In this document: one piece after another, positions 22,650 to 34,222 of the stretch
How positions within the stretch are numbered: the stretch's first letter is position 1
Layout: the number at the start of each line of letters is the position of its first letter
NCBI GenBank assembly: GCA_943737045.1
Contig: CALSFV010000291.1
Location: 1-64,000, forward strand
Direction: 5' to 3'
Source: Parapristionchus giblindavisi
Lineage: Eukaryota; Nematoda; Chromadorea; Rhabditida; Diplogasteridae
DNA length: 64,000 nucleotides
Program-made: the position numbers and the translations under genes
The notes under the pieces: generated by a model
Database searches by the model: none
What the model was told of the DNA's origin: nothing
Seen by the model: only the letters and a program-made list of their open reading frames with translations

Positions 22650-25274
22650 AACGTTGACTCATTTTACTTTCCGCTCTGGCCACACTCTTTAGCCTTCTCA
22701 CTCAACGAGAGATTGTTACCAGAGCAGAGATTAAAAATAGCTCGGGTTGTGCCTTTAAAAGAACTGACAAATTTTATAGTATTTTACCGATAGAAATAAT
22801 AGGTTAGACTCGAGTGGCTACGAATATAAGAAAGATGTGAAACATAGAAGTAGCGTGTGCACGCCCACAGATTCAATTCATCATAATGACCTTAAGGTTT
22901 TTTTGAAATTTCTATGTCTGCGCGTAAAGAAAAAAAATCCATTAGTGGGTGTCTGAAAAGATGAAGTATTTTTTTTCGTAACATTCAGTCCATGTTCGCT
23001 GTTTAAAGCACTTCCCGAGCTAACTTGGAGCTCGACGCTCTGACCACACTCTCTCGCTTTCATTTTTCACTAGCGAGTATTGTCAGAGCGGAGAGAAGAA
23101 TTAGCCCGGATGTGCCTTTTAAAGAACTGGATAATTTTATTATTTTTTTCGGAAATTACAATACTTCTACATTGGTTAGATACAAGTGCTAAGAATATGA
23201 TAAAGATGTGAGACATAGAAGTAGCGTGTACACCAACCGATTCAATTTATCATATTGACCGTGTAACAATAATTTGTTGGTTTTGTACGAGAGAGTTCAT
23301 TATCACATCATTATTTCTTCTTTAAAGGCGTATCCCAAGCTAATTTAAAACTCTCAGCTCTGGCCACAGTCTCTCGCTTTCTTTGTCTGCGAGAGAGTAT
23401 TGCCAATTCGGAGAGTAAAATTAGCCCTTTAAAGGGAATGACACCTTTGTCAACGATCTCCTCAACGCTCTACGCTCTCTCGTTGGCACAGAACAGTGTG
23501 AGACTATTGAGAGATGTCCCTCTAACGCAGCTAGTTTTCGCCTATTTCAACTGGCTTTGAAGTGATAGTGGTTTTGTTATCCTATATAATAATTTCGTTA
23601 TTTATAAATACCAAGGAATACCAATTTGAAATAGAAACGAAAACAAACAAAATAATCACATAACACAACCAATACAACTAAATAAACTATAATTTTTGTC
23701 GTGTTTTTTACCTCATATTCATCATTTTGTTACACAGGTACATTTTATACGGACAAGTCATTTATGCTCAATTGTCAGAGGGGATGAGTCGGTGGTATTC
23801 ATCATGAGTTGAATTCCACCAGTTTACGCCAATATCTCGATTCTCCATCGTACTCTGCGGCCACACAAAAACCCCTTATCTAGGAGGGATCCATGAGCAA
23901 TTGTAAAATAAAGTTCACAAGCAACTCTTTGCAGTGAACTCTTTTTTTTGGTTGTTCCTAGCGGCGCAGATTAACTACTGCGCGTAAAGAAAAAAATCCA
24001 AAAGTGGGTGTCTAAAAAGATGAAAGTATTTTTTCCGTAACAAAGCACTTCCCCAGCTAACTTGGAACTCTCCGCTCTGACCACAATTTCTCGCTTTCAT
24101 TTTTTACGAGCGAGTGTTGCCAGAGCGGAAGGTAAAATCAGCTCGGATGTGCCTTTAATTATAAAAGAACTGGCAAATTTTATAGTTTTTCCCCGGAGAA
24201 CAGAAATCATCTTTACTGGTTAGACTCGAGTGGCTACGAATATGAGAACGATGTGAAACATTGAAGTAGCGTGTGCACACCTACAGATTCAATTCATCAT
24301 TTTGACCATGTAACAATCACTTGTTTGTTTTGTAAGAGGGAATTCATTATTACATCATTTCATGAGGGATCTATGAGCAAAAGTTCACAAGCAACTCTTT
24401 CCAGTGGACTCCTATTTTGGTTGTTCCTTGAGGCGCAGGTTAACTACTGCGCGTAAAGAAAGAAAAAATCCATAAGTGGGTGTCAGAAAAGATGAAACTA
24501 TTTTTTTCGTAACATTCAGTCCACGTTCGCTGTTTAAAAGCACTTCCCGAACTAATTTGGATCACTCCTGCTCTGACCACACTCTCTCGCTATCTTTATT
24601 GAAGAGCGAGTGTTGCCAGAGCGGAGGATAAATATAGCTCGGGGCTTGCCTTTGAAAGAACTAGCAAATTGTATTGTGTTTTTTTCCAGTAATATAAGAA
24701 ATCAGCATTGAGACGGATGTTGCTTCTAATATGAGAAAGATGTGAAACACAGAAGTAGCGTGTGGACGCCCACAGATTCGATTTGTCATATAAGGCATTA
24801 ATGCTTTGTCAGATGGATTCATCACGTATTTTGTGTAAAAAGAGGAATGCTTTTTTCTCAACTTTCAGTCCACGCTAACTACGTATAGGCACGCATTGAC
24901 TAGTGACTGACGAGTGAGCTAATATGTCACACGACGGATGTGTTTGCGAAAAATCGTCCCGATAATGACGGAAGAAGAGTTGAGTGAAATTCACCCGGTG
25001 AATCCATTCCAAAAACATTAGGAATAGCGTTTAATAAATCTTTATCTCGATTATTATCTCAATATTCTGTGAAAATATTTTTAAAGGCACACCCCAGGCT
25101 AATTTGAAACTCTCGAGCTCTCGCAAAGCGCTCTCGCTTTCGTTGTCTACGAACGAGTGTTGCCAGAGTGTTTCAAGCATCTGGCAAATTTTACATTTTT
25201 TCCTCATAGATCCGAAAAGACATTGGTTAGCTGCGAGTGGCTACGAATATGAGAAAGATGTGAAACATAACCGC
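22650..25274. repeat. TTTAAA-hairpin array, cluster 3
   Basis: Six hairpins at about 22655-22757, 23007-23115, 23325-23425, 24045-24155, 24535-24650 and 25080-25165. Conserved spacers include CCCAGCGGCGCGGG-like and TACTGCGCGTAAAG motifs and the GATGTGAAACAT block. Spacing between hairpins varies from about 320 to 720 bases, so units have been shortened or expanded. Confidence 0.85.
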
Positions 25275-25500
25275 ATCGATCGAAAAGATCGAAATGGAAG
25301 GGGTTGGCCAGGAATCGAAGTAGTTCCGCGAGCACAACCGATAATGTAACGATGAATGAAATCAGCGATTGAGAATATAAGGTAAGGACTACGGATCCAG
25401 TCTTGGGGTTATAGATACAGTAGGGTTTCGATACCTAGAACCAATGTACCCGAGAGCCCTTTGCCCCTGGCCGAAACAGCGAGGGCTATCTAATTAGAAT
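25275..25500 (+). repeat. Family F repeat, copy 3
   Basis: Begins CGATCGAAAAGATCG with only a G4 tract and ends near GCCGAAACAGCGAGG without the A-rich tail. Confidence 0.65.
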
Positions 25501-25529
25501 CTCCGATAACTAGATGTATTCCTCTGTAT

Positions 25530-27058
25530 TTAACGTTCAGTCCACGTTCGCTGCTTAAAGCACTTCCCGAGCTAACTTGGAACTCTCCGCTCTGACCACA
25601 CTCTCTCGCTTTATTTGTTTACGATAGACTTTTGTCAGAGCAGAGATTAAAAACAGCTCGGGGTGTGCCTTTAAAATAACTTGCAAATTTATAGTTTTTT
25701 TTTCCCCAAAAGGTTGAAGAAATCTACACTGATGAGAAGGAAGTGACTTCTAATATGAGAAAGATGCGACACATAGAAGAAGCATGTGCACACCTACAGA
25801 TTCAATTTATCATATTGACCGTACAGCAATCAAAATGTCTGTTTTGAGTTCACAAGCAACTCTTTGCAGTGAGCTCCTTTTTGGTTGTTCCCAGCGGCGC
25901 AGAAAAATTACTGCGAGTAAACAAAAAAATATCCATAAGTGTGTGTCTAAAAAGATGAAATTTTTTTTCTTTCGTAACATTCAGAACACGTTCGCTGTTT
26001 AAAGTACTTCCTAATAGAGATCCGCATTCATGCAATTGCACGACCGGTCGACCAATGTTCGACGTTAAAATGATGAAAAGTCATTCTGCGCGATTTTGAC
26101 TCTTAATTTCGTGCAAAGTCGCGCAGTGGCCATAAGAAAAAATCTACCGCTCGAAGTGCAAATGAATGAGAATGAGTAGACTTCTCAAATTTGCACGCAA
26201 TTCTTTTTAATTATCAAATTAATATCAGGCGCACGATTTCTCATGCATCTATTAGTGAGAAATCATTTTTGCGCGACGGCACGATTGCGGATCTCTACTT
26301 CCTAAGCTAAGTTGGCACTATCCGCTCTGACCACACTCTCTCGCGTTCCTTATTTACAAGCGAGTGTTGCCAGAGAGGAAGGTAAAATTAGCTCGGGGCG
26401 TGCCTTTGAAAGAACTAGCAAATTTTATTGTGTTTTTTCCCGGAATTTTAGAAATCAACATTGAGACGGATGTTGCTTCTAATATGAGAAAGATGTGAAA
26501 CACAGAAGTAGCGGGTGCACGCCCACAGATTCGATTTATCATATCAGGCTTTGTCAGATGGGGGGATTCATCACGAATTGTGTAAAAAGAGGAAAGCTTT
26601 TTTCTCAACTTTCAGTCCACGCTAACTACGTAAAGGCACACATTGACTAGTGACTGACTAGTGAGCTAATATGTCACACGACGGATGTGTTTGCGAAAAA
26701 TCGTCCCGATAATGACGGAAGAAGAGTTGAGTGAAATTCACCCGGTGAATCCATTCCAAAAACATTAGGAATAGCGTTTAATAAATCTTTATCTCGATTA
26801 TTATCTCAATATTCTGTGAAAATATTTTTAAAGGCACACCCCAGGCTAATTTGAAACTCTCGAGCTCTCGCAAAGCGCTCTCGTTTTCGATGTCTACGAG
26901 AGAGCGTTGCCAGAGTGTTTCAAGCATCTGGCAAATTTTACATTTTTTTCATCATAAACCCGAAAAGACATTGGTTAGCTGCGAGTGGCTACGAATATGA
27001 GAAAGATGTGAAACATAACCGCATCGATCGAAAAGATCGAAATGGAGGGGGGGGGGGG
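25530..27058. repeat. TTTAAA-hairpin array, cluster 4
   Basis: Three hairpins at about 25555-25675, 26300-26405 and 26825-26925, plus the start of an F repeat with a G12 tract at 27047-27058. A hAT-type element interrupts it at 26015-26297. The region is homologous to 37745-39080. Confidence 0.85.
26015..26297. mobile_element. hAT-type MITE (family U)
   Basis: Ends TAGAGATCCGCATTC and GATTGCGGATCTCTA, flanked by the 8-base duplication CTTCCTAA (26007-26014 and 26298-26305). A truncated second copy starts at about 38213 and is cut off at about 38334, where another array unit begins. Confidence 0.92.
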
Positions 27059-27334
27059 AAATGTCCAACAGAAAAAAATAATACTATGGTGAAAGAAATA
27101 AACGAGTATGCGTAGGCTCTAGACAAATACACAGGATCATAACTGTCAATTGGCATAGCATGACAGACCAGTGAATTGTCATTGAGCACTAATTCCTTAT
27201 GTGTAAAAATCTGTGGTGAAATATTACTTTCAAGCAAGAAACATGATTTGTGAAGAAGGGAATGTACGGTAATTGCGTGAAGGTGTATGAAAAGTGTATG
27301 TGATTCAAACGGCTTCTAATAATAATGATAATCT

Positions 27335-27621
27335 TTATCACGGGTCTCCTGTAAAAAGTGTATGAAAATTAGAACCTTTTTCGACAGAAAAAATTGATTT
27401 CCTCCTTTTTTATTGAACAACATTTTCAAATTTTGTTTTTCGGAATTTGCATATCTATGCAATTTGTTTCCTGTAAACTTCAGATGAATGTAACTCGCTT
27501 CGTTTTTGTGCTACCGTGTTCAATTTGTTTTAGATCAGTTGCTAACAATAAATAAAAAAGGAAGAAATCAATTTTTTTCTGTCAAATGGCTTCATACACT
27601 TTTACAGGAGATCCGTGTTAT
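27335..27621. mobile_element. Family B MITE, short form, copy 2
   Basis: Same 286-base MITE as at 14605, with few differences. It ends GGAGATCCGTGTTA. The H element inserted nine bases beyond it. Confidence 0.85.
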
Positions 27622-27630
27622 GTAGTATTA

Positions 27631-28023
27631 TGGCGCACTAAAAAATAGTGGAAAACGGAAAATGGCGACTTTCCGGGGTCTAAAAAAGTACACTGGAAAA
27701 CCGAAAATGGAAACTCGAAATTTGAATTCGCGGGCGCGAATAAGGCGCGGGGATTCAAATTCTGACTTTCTTACTGCGATTTTCTGCGGTTATAAAACTT
27801 AAATAAAGCCGAAATTTCATTTTTCGACCTTTATGAAGCGTAGGAACTTGAATTTCTACTTAACATCCTTTTTAAACCGCAGAAAACCGCAGTTGGAAAG
27901 CCAGAATTTGAATTCCCGCACCTTTTTTCGCGCCCGCGAATTCAAATTTTCGAGTTTCCAGGTACATTCGCCATTTTCCGGAAAGTCGCCATTTTCCGTT
28001 TTCCACTATTTTTTAGTGCGCCA
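27631..28023. mobile_element. Palindromic MITE, family H copy 1 (PIF/Harbinger-like target)
   Basis: Ends TGGCGCACTAAAAAATAGTG and the inverse, flanked by TTA (27628-27630 and 28024-28026). The uninterrupted site GTAGTATTAGAAG stands at about 14891-14903 in copy 1. The second H element (48833-49152) has a TAA duplication, so the target is TWA, the usual 3-base target of PIF/Harbinger elements. The arms carry GAATTCAAATTT and CGGAAAATGGCGACTTTCC. Confidence 0.9.
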
Positions 28024-28172
28024 TTAGAAGACGAAAGAAAGGTACAAAATAGAGTGAACATGAAGCTACACATAAAATACTATACCACAACTGTTGCGAC
28101 ATAAGATAATGGTTGGATCATTTATAAATTGGAGAAATTCAATAAAGATTTAGCAATTCTACGAAAGATGAT

Positions 28173-28345
28173 GGGAAGCCAACTTCTTCGGTCATCTCCA
28201 AACTGCCTGTCGATCTTCTCGGATTTGCGAAATCGAAGACGCGCATATGAAGATCAACGTCAGTGTTCTGGGACTGTCGGAAGTAAGATGAGCTTTTCCC
28301 AATGCACATCGGAGTCCTACTCTTGATAAATGTGTTTTAAACAAA
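28173..28345 (+). repeat. Dispersed repeat, family P copy 2
   Basis: Starts GAAGCCAACTTCTTCGGTC like the copy at 22445. It interrupts the sequence between ATTCTACGAAAGAT and GATAAACGATG relative to copy 1 of the duplication. Confidence 0.65.
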
Positions 28346-29001
28346 AAAAAAACTAAAGATAAACGATGCTGGTCCCAGTTTCAATGAATGAAAACATATC
28401 GTACGACGAAAAGAATGAATTGACTGTAGACTGTAGATAAGAAAGATTTAGCCTAATCATTTAGGAAGATTTTTCCCCACCTAGCGATGATCGCTTGACG
28501 TGAATAAATATTATTATTATTATTATTATTATTATAAGCAAGATTTGGTCCATTTTCTTTCGCAACTTAAAAATTTGCCTAACATTAAGAAATTATTTGT
28601 TTTCTTTATGACTCCGATATCTTCGAGCGAAATCGAAGGCCCCACATGATTAAATGAAGGAAGTTGTCCACACAGATCTTATCTTCGTATTGTAAGAAAA
28701 AAGAGCGACGTTTTTCGAAATTCAGAAATTTTGAATACATTTTTCTGGTATAGATCGTATAGAACCTTGTCATTGGCCCGACTTCCATTGATTCTTTCAT
28801 CATTCTTTCGTAATATTTGTAAATATTTGATTATTATTAAATATGAAATTACTAGTTTATCGTCTATCGGCTCATTCACAGCGAAATTGACGGCCACACA
28901 GGATGAAATGATGGATGCGAAACTTATCCCAAAATGATGACAAAAAATCAAAGTTACGAAGCTACGAAATAACATCAGAGCTCTCCTGATTTCATACTCC
29001 G

Positions 29002-29946
29002 TCTATCCCTATCACCATATATCTCCCTCTATCCCTATCACCATACCCACTGGTTCACTTCCGCCTCTTTGCTGATGATATCAAACTCTTCATCATCCAT
29101 AATTCCGCCCAATCCCCCACACTCACCTCTCAACTTCAGAATGGGTTACTGGGTATATTAGAATACTGTCAAAAATGGCAGTTATCGGTTGCACAAAACA
29201 AATGCACCGTTCTTTACATAGGCAAATCCAACCCAATCCACCAGTACCATCTCAACTCTTTTCTTCTTCCTATCCCCGATTCCAACCTCAATTCTCTTCC
29301 AGAACCTATTCGTGATCTTGGTGTATACATTGATCATTCTTTATCCTTTCGTTCTCATATAGATATTATCTGTCAGAGAGCTAATAAGCTTATCTACCTT
29401 TTATTCCGTTCTGTTTCTTGTACATCTGTTGATCCCTACGTTAGAGCCTACAGATCATTCATTTTACCCGTTCTTGAGTATGCTTCACCAGTATGGTCTC
29501 CCTCTGCGAAGGGTCTTATTAGACAATTAGAGAAACCCCAGCACCTTTTCACTAGATTAATACATTATCGTACCACCCTTGCCACTACCTCACCCCCCAT
29601 TTACAATCTTAGAATTGATAATTATCATTTAAATTCTCTTTATTCACGACGTTTAGTCGCTGACATCATTTTTGCTGTAAAGATAATTCGCTCACTTGTC
29701 GATGTACCTATGTCCGATTATTATTGTTTACGAAATTGTAATTCTCGTCACAACGCATTCTCTATTCACATTCCCATTGCTAAACGAGAGAATCTTCGTA
29801 GTTCATTTGCACATCGTACAACTCGTTTTTTGTGTAATTTACATCGAATTTGTAATCCAATTTTGTCAATTCAATCTATTAAATTCCACTTATTTCGCCA
29901 TCCCGATCTCCCCCTTACCCTACAAGTACAAGTACTCAATCTATAG
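29002..29946 (+). CDS. LINE ORF2 C-terminal part: reverse transcriptase end, uninterrupted
   Basis: The frame is open from the insertion boundary to TAG, 314 codons, without an own start because the 5' end is lost. Near residue 20-30 is the catalytic FADD core (RLFADDIKLF). Downstream come the thumb-like segment WQLSVAQNKCTVLYIG, IRDLGVYID and the widely conserved LPVLEYASPVWSP, all typical of CR1/Jockey-type ORF2 proteins. Endonuclease, fingers and most of the palm are missing. Absence of stops and frameshifts suggests a recent insertion. It cannot act by itself. Confidence 0.9.
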   Translation, partial: SIPITIYLPLSLSPYPLVHFRLFADDIKLFIIHNSAQSPTLTSQLQNGLLGILEYCQKWQLSVAQNKCTVLYIGKSNPIHQYHLNSFLLPIPDSNLNSLPEPIRDLGVYIDHSLSFRSHIDIICQRANKLIYLLFRSVSCTSVDPYVRAYRSFILPVLEYASPVWSPSAKGLIRQLEKPQHLFTRLIHYRTTLATTSPPIYNLRIDNYHLNSLYSRRLVADIIFAVKIIRSLVDVPMSDYYCLRNCNSRHNAFSIHIPIAKRENLRSSFAHRTTRFLCNLHRICNPILSIQSIKFHLFRHPDLPLTLQVQVLNL

Positions 29947-30187
29947 TTATCTATCCCGGTGTTTCCATTATGATCCAAACAGTCACATGGATCTGAACGG
30001 TCCCCTTCCCGTTCTGAGGCCTCGTCCACCTCACTCCTACTGGAACTCCGGAGATATGATAGCTATCGTCAAATTACCCCTGTCACCTTCCCCAAGTCTT
30101 TACATTATTATAATTATTTTTCTCATCGTTTCTGTATTTGCTGTCGCACCTGTCACGGGTGTATCAAATAAATAAATAAATAAAAAA
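29002..30187 (+). mobile_element. 5'-truncated LINE (non-LTR retrotransposon) with target duplication
   Basis: The insertion interrupts the sequence ATACTCCGAT seen intact at 15665-15674. ACTCCG is repeated on both sides (28996-29001 and 30188-30193). The 3' end is an (AAAT)n tail preceded by GTATTTGCTGTCGCACCTG. 5' truncation, A-rich tail and short target duplication together are the signature of target-primed reverse transcription. The encoded RT end is open; see the CDS entry. Confidence 0.95.
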
Positions 30188-30240
30188 ACTCCGATGTTTA
30201 GCGCTCATGAAGCTCCATTGACAGCTCGACTGAGCTCAAC

Positions 30241-30875
30241 CACGGCGGCTCAATGATAGTAACTAAGAAGCTCTTGCCAGAGAAAGAAAGTATCGGAAAC
30301 TGAGTGATGATAAGCACTAAAACATCTAGGTTCTCCCAGCGCGAAAGTTGACTACGGTATATCTGGGCGCCCGCTTCTGACTAGACCTATCACCGAGTTT
30401 TACGATTCGCGAGACATGCCGATATGGCTCAGTGGATAGAGCTTTTGTGTATCTATCCGCACCTCGTAGGTTCGAATCCCGCCCAGTGCAAATCAACTTT
30501 GCTGATTTTTCGTAATGCAAGAGAAAAAAGAAAGGTACAGAATGGAGTGAGTACGGGAGTACACATAAAATATTTACAATGTCTCAACTGTGGCAACGTA
30601 AGATAATGGTGGGATCGATCATAAATTGGAGAAATTCACCGAATTCTATGAGCCCGTTTGCGGAAGAGTCGGACAATCAGCAACGTGATGAAATAGTTGA
30701 ATTTGCTGTGTGCAAATTCAACTTTTTATTCGCATGTTTTTATCACTTTTGTTTTTTTGTTAATTTTTGGAAACTTTCTAGATTCTTCAAGTGCTTAAAA
30801 CGGGGAGCTTTCTCTGCAGCTCAAGAGCCTTCAAGCCAGTTAAATGTAGGGATTTCTCTTCATTGAACCGCCGTG
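30241..30875. mobile_element. DNA element, family Q (5-base target duplication)
   Basis: Ends CACGGCGGCTCAATGA and TTCATTGAACCGCCGTG, flanked by TCAAC (30236-30240 and 30876-30880). The uninterrupted GAGCTCAACTGAGCT occurs at 15770. CAC termini with a 5-base duplication are compatible with Transib-type transposons, but only the ends support this. The interior holds a tRNA-like module (30421) and about 110 bases similar to 14912-15015. Confidence 0.85.
30421..30490 (+). tRNA. tRNA-like sequence (pseudo-tRNA or SINE head)
   Basis: An A box TGGCTCAGTGG and a B box GGTTCGAATCC are intact at tRNA spacing, but the acceptor and anticodon stems do not pair well, so no identity is assigned. It is followed by ACTTTGCTGATTTT, the motif shared with the tRNA-Trp copies. 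Confidence 0.5.
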
Positions 30876-30887
30876 TCAACTGAGCTA

Positions 30888-32323
30888 CAGTGTAGCCTAA
30901 AAGTCATCGGACACTTTTTCGTTTTTTTATAACTTTTGATCAAGGAGAGCAATCAAGCTGATCTTTTGAGTCAATGTACAGAATTTATCAAGGGATACAA
31001 CCATCATGTGTTGATGTAATTAAATGAGTTCACTGTTGCATAGTATTGATTCTATCGAAATACACTTTTTTGAAAAATTACATTTCTTTGGTGAAAGGCC
31101 CTGTTCTTCTGAAACACTGTGAGAGTGTAGACATATACTAGGTCTGCACAGTCAAACAATCCGGAATGGCTCTGACTCCGATTTCGAGCTGTAGCTTTGT
31201 TGCAACTTTGACCCCAAAATTTATAACTCAGCTTCTAGATGTGCTAACGACCCGTTCTAAGTGCTGAAATTATGCTAGTGGCGAGTAATGCTTATCCCCA
31301 GATTACGGTAGTCAAAGCTCGACATTTGCCCTCAGGGCATAAAATATTTTTTTTTGAAGGAGGACTGAATTTGACACCCCACCGTTCAGAGGGCGGGTCT
31401 TCTAAAATTATGGTTCCTGCGCCAGCAGCTTAGCAATCTATCATATATACATTTCCCTTATTTTGGTTTAGTTCCGATTCCTTTCAGATCCGTAGCAAAA
31501 GTTATGCTGAGGTCTACTCGGTGCCCGCTCTTGCGCTTTCATTCTTACTGCTCTAGTTCCTGGGCCTCTATTGATGAAATCTCTTATTTTCAAAGTACAT
31601 ATGAATGTTAGAGATGTTCACAAAAGTTTTTACACTATTGCTGAACTTTGATCTTTGATCTTTGTATGTTGATCTTTGATCGCTGAAACCGAGTAGACCT
31701 CAGCATAACTTTTGCTACGGGTCTGAGAGGACTCGGAACTAAACCAAAATAAGAGAAATAAATATATGATATATTGCAAAGCTACTTGCGCAGGAACCAT
31801 AATTTTAGAAGTCCCGCCCTCTGAACGGTAGGGTGTCAAAATGAGTACTCCCCCAAAAAAATTATTTTTTGCCCTGAGGGCAAATGGCGAGCTATGACTA
31901 CCATAGTAGGGGGATAAACATTACTCGACACTAGCATCATTTCAGCACTTAGAATGGGTTGTTAGCACATCTAGGAGCTGAGTTATAAATTTTGGGGGTC
32001 AAAGTTGCAACCCTGCTACAGATTGAAATCGGAATCGGAGACATTCCCGATTGTTTGACTGTACAGACCTAGTGGGGATCTCCACTCTCACAGTGTTTCA
32101 GAAGAACAGGGCCTTTCACCAAAGAAATGTAATTTTTTCAAAAAAGTGTATTTCGATAGAATCAATACTATGCAACAGTGAACTAATTTAATTACACCAA
32201 CACATCATGGTTGTATCCCTTGATAAATTCTGTACATTGACTGAAAAGATCAGCTTGATTGCTTTCCTGGATCAAAAGTTATGAAAAAACGAAAAAGTGT
32301 CCGATGACTTTTAGGCTACACTG
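30888..32323. mobile_element. Foldback element, family A copy 2
   Basis: A 1436-base palindrome with CAGTGTAGCC ends and TA on both sides (30886-30887 and 32324-32325). The uninterrupted GAGCTATATGCGATGG is at 15781 in copy 1 of the duplication. It is like the copy at 2543-4399 but lacks the nested family C element. There is no transposase. Confidence 0.93.
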
Positions 32324-32649
32324 TATGTGCGATGGATACAGACTTTTAGTTATCAAGAGCTCCTTGCCAAAGATAGAATTTCACTCATCGTATACTCCTA
32401 TTCTTGATCGGAAGTAACGAAAAGAAACACGAAAGCTCGCGAGAGTGCTTAAAACGGGGAGCTTTCTCTGCAGCTCAAAAATTTTAAAAAATACAAACAA
32501 CTTGTGCTGTGTTCTTCTAAAAGACAGTCAAGCACAGTCAATTGTCAAAGAATGACTGACATTTTTTATCAAATGACAGACAAGTGAATTGTGATTGAGT
32601 GCTAATTCCCCATATACATACAAACAACTGTGATCAAATAAATGTTATA

Positions 32650-32885
32650 GGAACACCCCTAGTTAATTTGAAATTCTCCGCTCTGGCCACACTCTCTGGC
32701 TTTCTTCGTCTACGAGAGAGTGTTGCCAGAGCGGAGAGTAAAATTAGCTCGTGATGTGCCTTTAAAGGGACTGACACCTTTGTCAACGGTCTCTTCAATG
32801 GCCTACGCTCTCTCGTTGTTAGAGAACAGAGAAATAGTGTGCACAACGAAGAGACCGATGAGAGAGGTAACGCTCCCTTTAAAGA
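32650..32885. repeat. Two TTTAAA-linked hairpins, copy 2
   Basis: Counterpart of 16100-16350 in the second duplicated segment, with only scattered substitutions. Confidence 0.8.
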
Positions 32886-33059
32886 ACAAGTGATCAATTT
32901 AAAATGGCGATGATATATTCATCACTTTACATGATTATCTGACACAGACAAAGACAGTTGAAAAAAGGGAATCGAAATATATTTTTTACTCTTCCATTTC
33001 TCTTTCCATTCCATCCATGATCAATTGAGTGGAAAGATGGTCGCAGGTGGGTGAGGGAG

Positions 33060-33114
33060 GGGAGGTAGATGGAGAGGGAGAAGGAGAGGGAGAGGGAGAG
33101 GGAGAGGGAGGGAG

Positions 33115-33172
<58 letters not shown>
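33060..33172. repeat. GA satellite, expanded relative to copy 1
   Basis: About 110 bases of GGGAGA then GA dinucleotides. The same place in copy 1 (16515-16548) holds only about 35 bases, so the tract changed by about 80 bases after duplication. Confidence 0.95.
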
Positions 33173-33750
33173 AGAGGGAATGAACTCACTTATCCGAATG
33201 AAATGCGAAATTCACCTAGAGTTTATTAAAACATTTATTCAATAACTTTAAATACTAAGTGTGATTGGTTCACAACATTATTCAATTAAAGTGACGCTTT
33301 GCCAATTGTCGATTGTCAAATGTCAAATCTCATATTATTTTACATGGTGTAGAAAACTATGAATAAGTGAAACATTTCGGAAGTCGGCGACGGGGCGACA
33401 TTGATACAACTAAATTATCAAGACGATATTTTTTTTGTAACATTAAAATAATCAAGGTAATCGATTGGCAATATTATTCTAAAGAAGATAAATCTTTTCA
33501 ATTACCTTATCGCATCTTTACCATGAAAAGTTGCACGGAGAATGGCGATGTATACGTTAAACTTAGGCTCATCGTGTTGTGTTAGAGATTTGTTACTCTC
33601 TCTGTCTCTGATCGAGAGATGCGTTTGCCAAATGAGATGCACTCCTATAAGAAAGTGCGCTAAAAACCTCATAAGTACAATGAATAAGTTGCACTTCATT
33701 CGAGTGACACTGAGAAAACTTCACGACCTATCATCGGATCTTGAACACCG

Positions 33751-33823
33751 GCCCGGTTAGCTCAGTCGGTAGAGCACCAGACTCTTAATCTGGCTGTCGC
33801 GGGTTCGAGCCCCGCATCGGGCT
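33751..33823 (+). tRNA. tRNA-Lys (anticodon CTT), copy 2
   Basis: Identical to the gene at 17119 over all 73 bases, with the same flanks and the same T-run terminator. Preservation of the gene while nearby sequence has diverged is consistent with function or with a young duplication. Confidence 0.97.
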
Positions 33824-34106
33824 TTCAAGTTTTGCCTTTTTTTACAATGTCAGGTTCCTCTTCAATAATAACCCTGCTTCAGAATTATAAATTAAAAGAC
33901 ATTTTGTGTGATGAGTCTGATTTCAAAGTGGTAATATATCTAGAAGCGCATGTGGAAAGAGACCAAGGGGAGAAAATTGGAAATGGGTGCGATAAACTAC
34001 ACTATTTAGATGGAAGAACAGTAAAAAGACTGAACGATTCAAACAAATTTAATTGATGTAACAATATGTACTTTGTATTGTTTAAGAAAGGGTCTGAAAG
34101 TTAAAT

Positions 34107-34222
34107 TCACACCCCGCGGAAATTTTACTTTCCGCTCTAGCACCGCTCTCTCGTAGACAAATAAAGCGAGAGTTTTTGGCCAGAGCGGATGGTTCTAAAT
34201 TATCTCTGGGTGTGCCTATCGA
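34107..34222. repeat. TTTAAA-family hairpin, degenerate ends, copy 2
   Basis: Counterpart of 17470-17590. It retains the outer GGTGTGCC that copy 1 has lost. Confidence 0.75.

Noticed and set aside
8196..27058. Regularly spaced hairpins as a CRISPR array
   Set aside because: Spacing and units are far too long and variable, and the DNA is eukaryotic.
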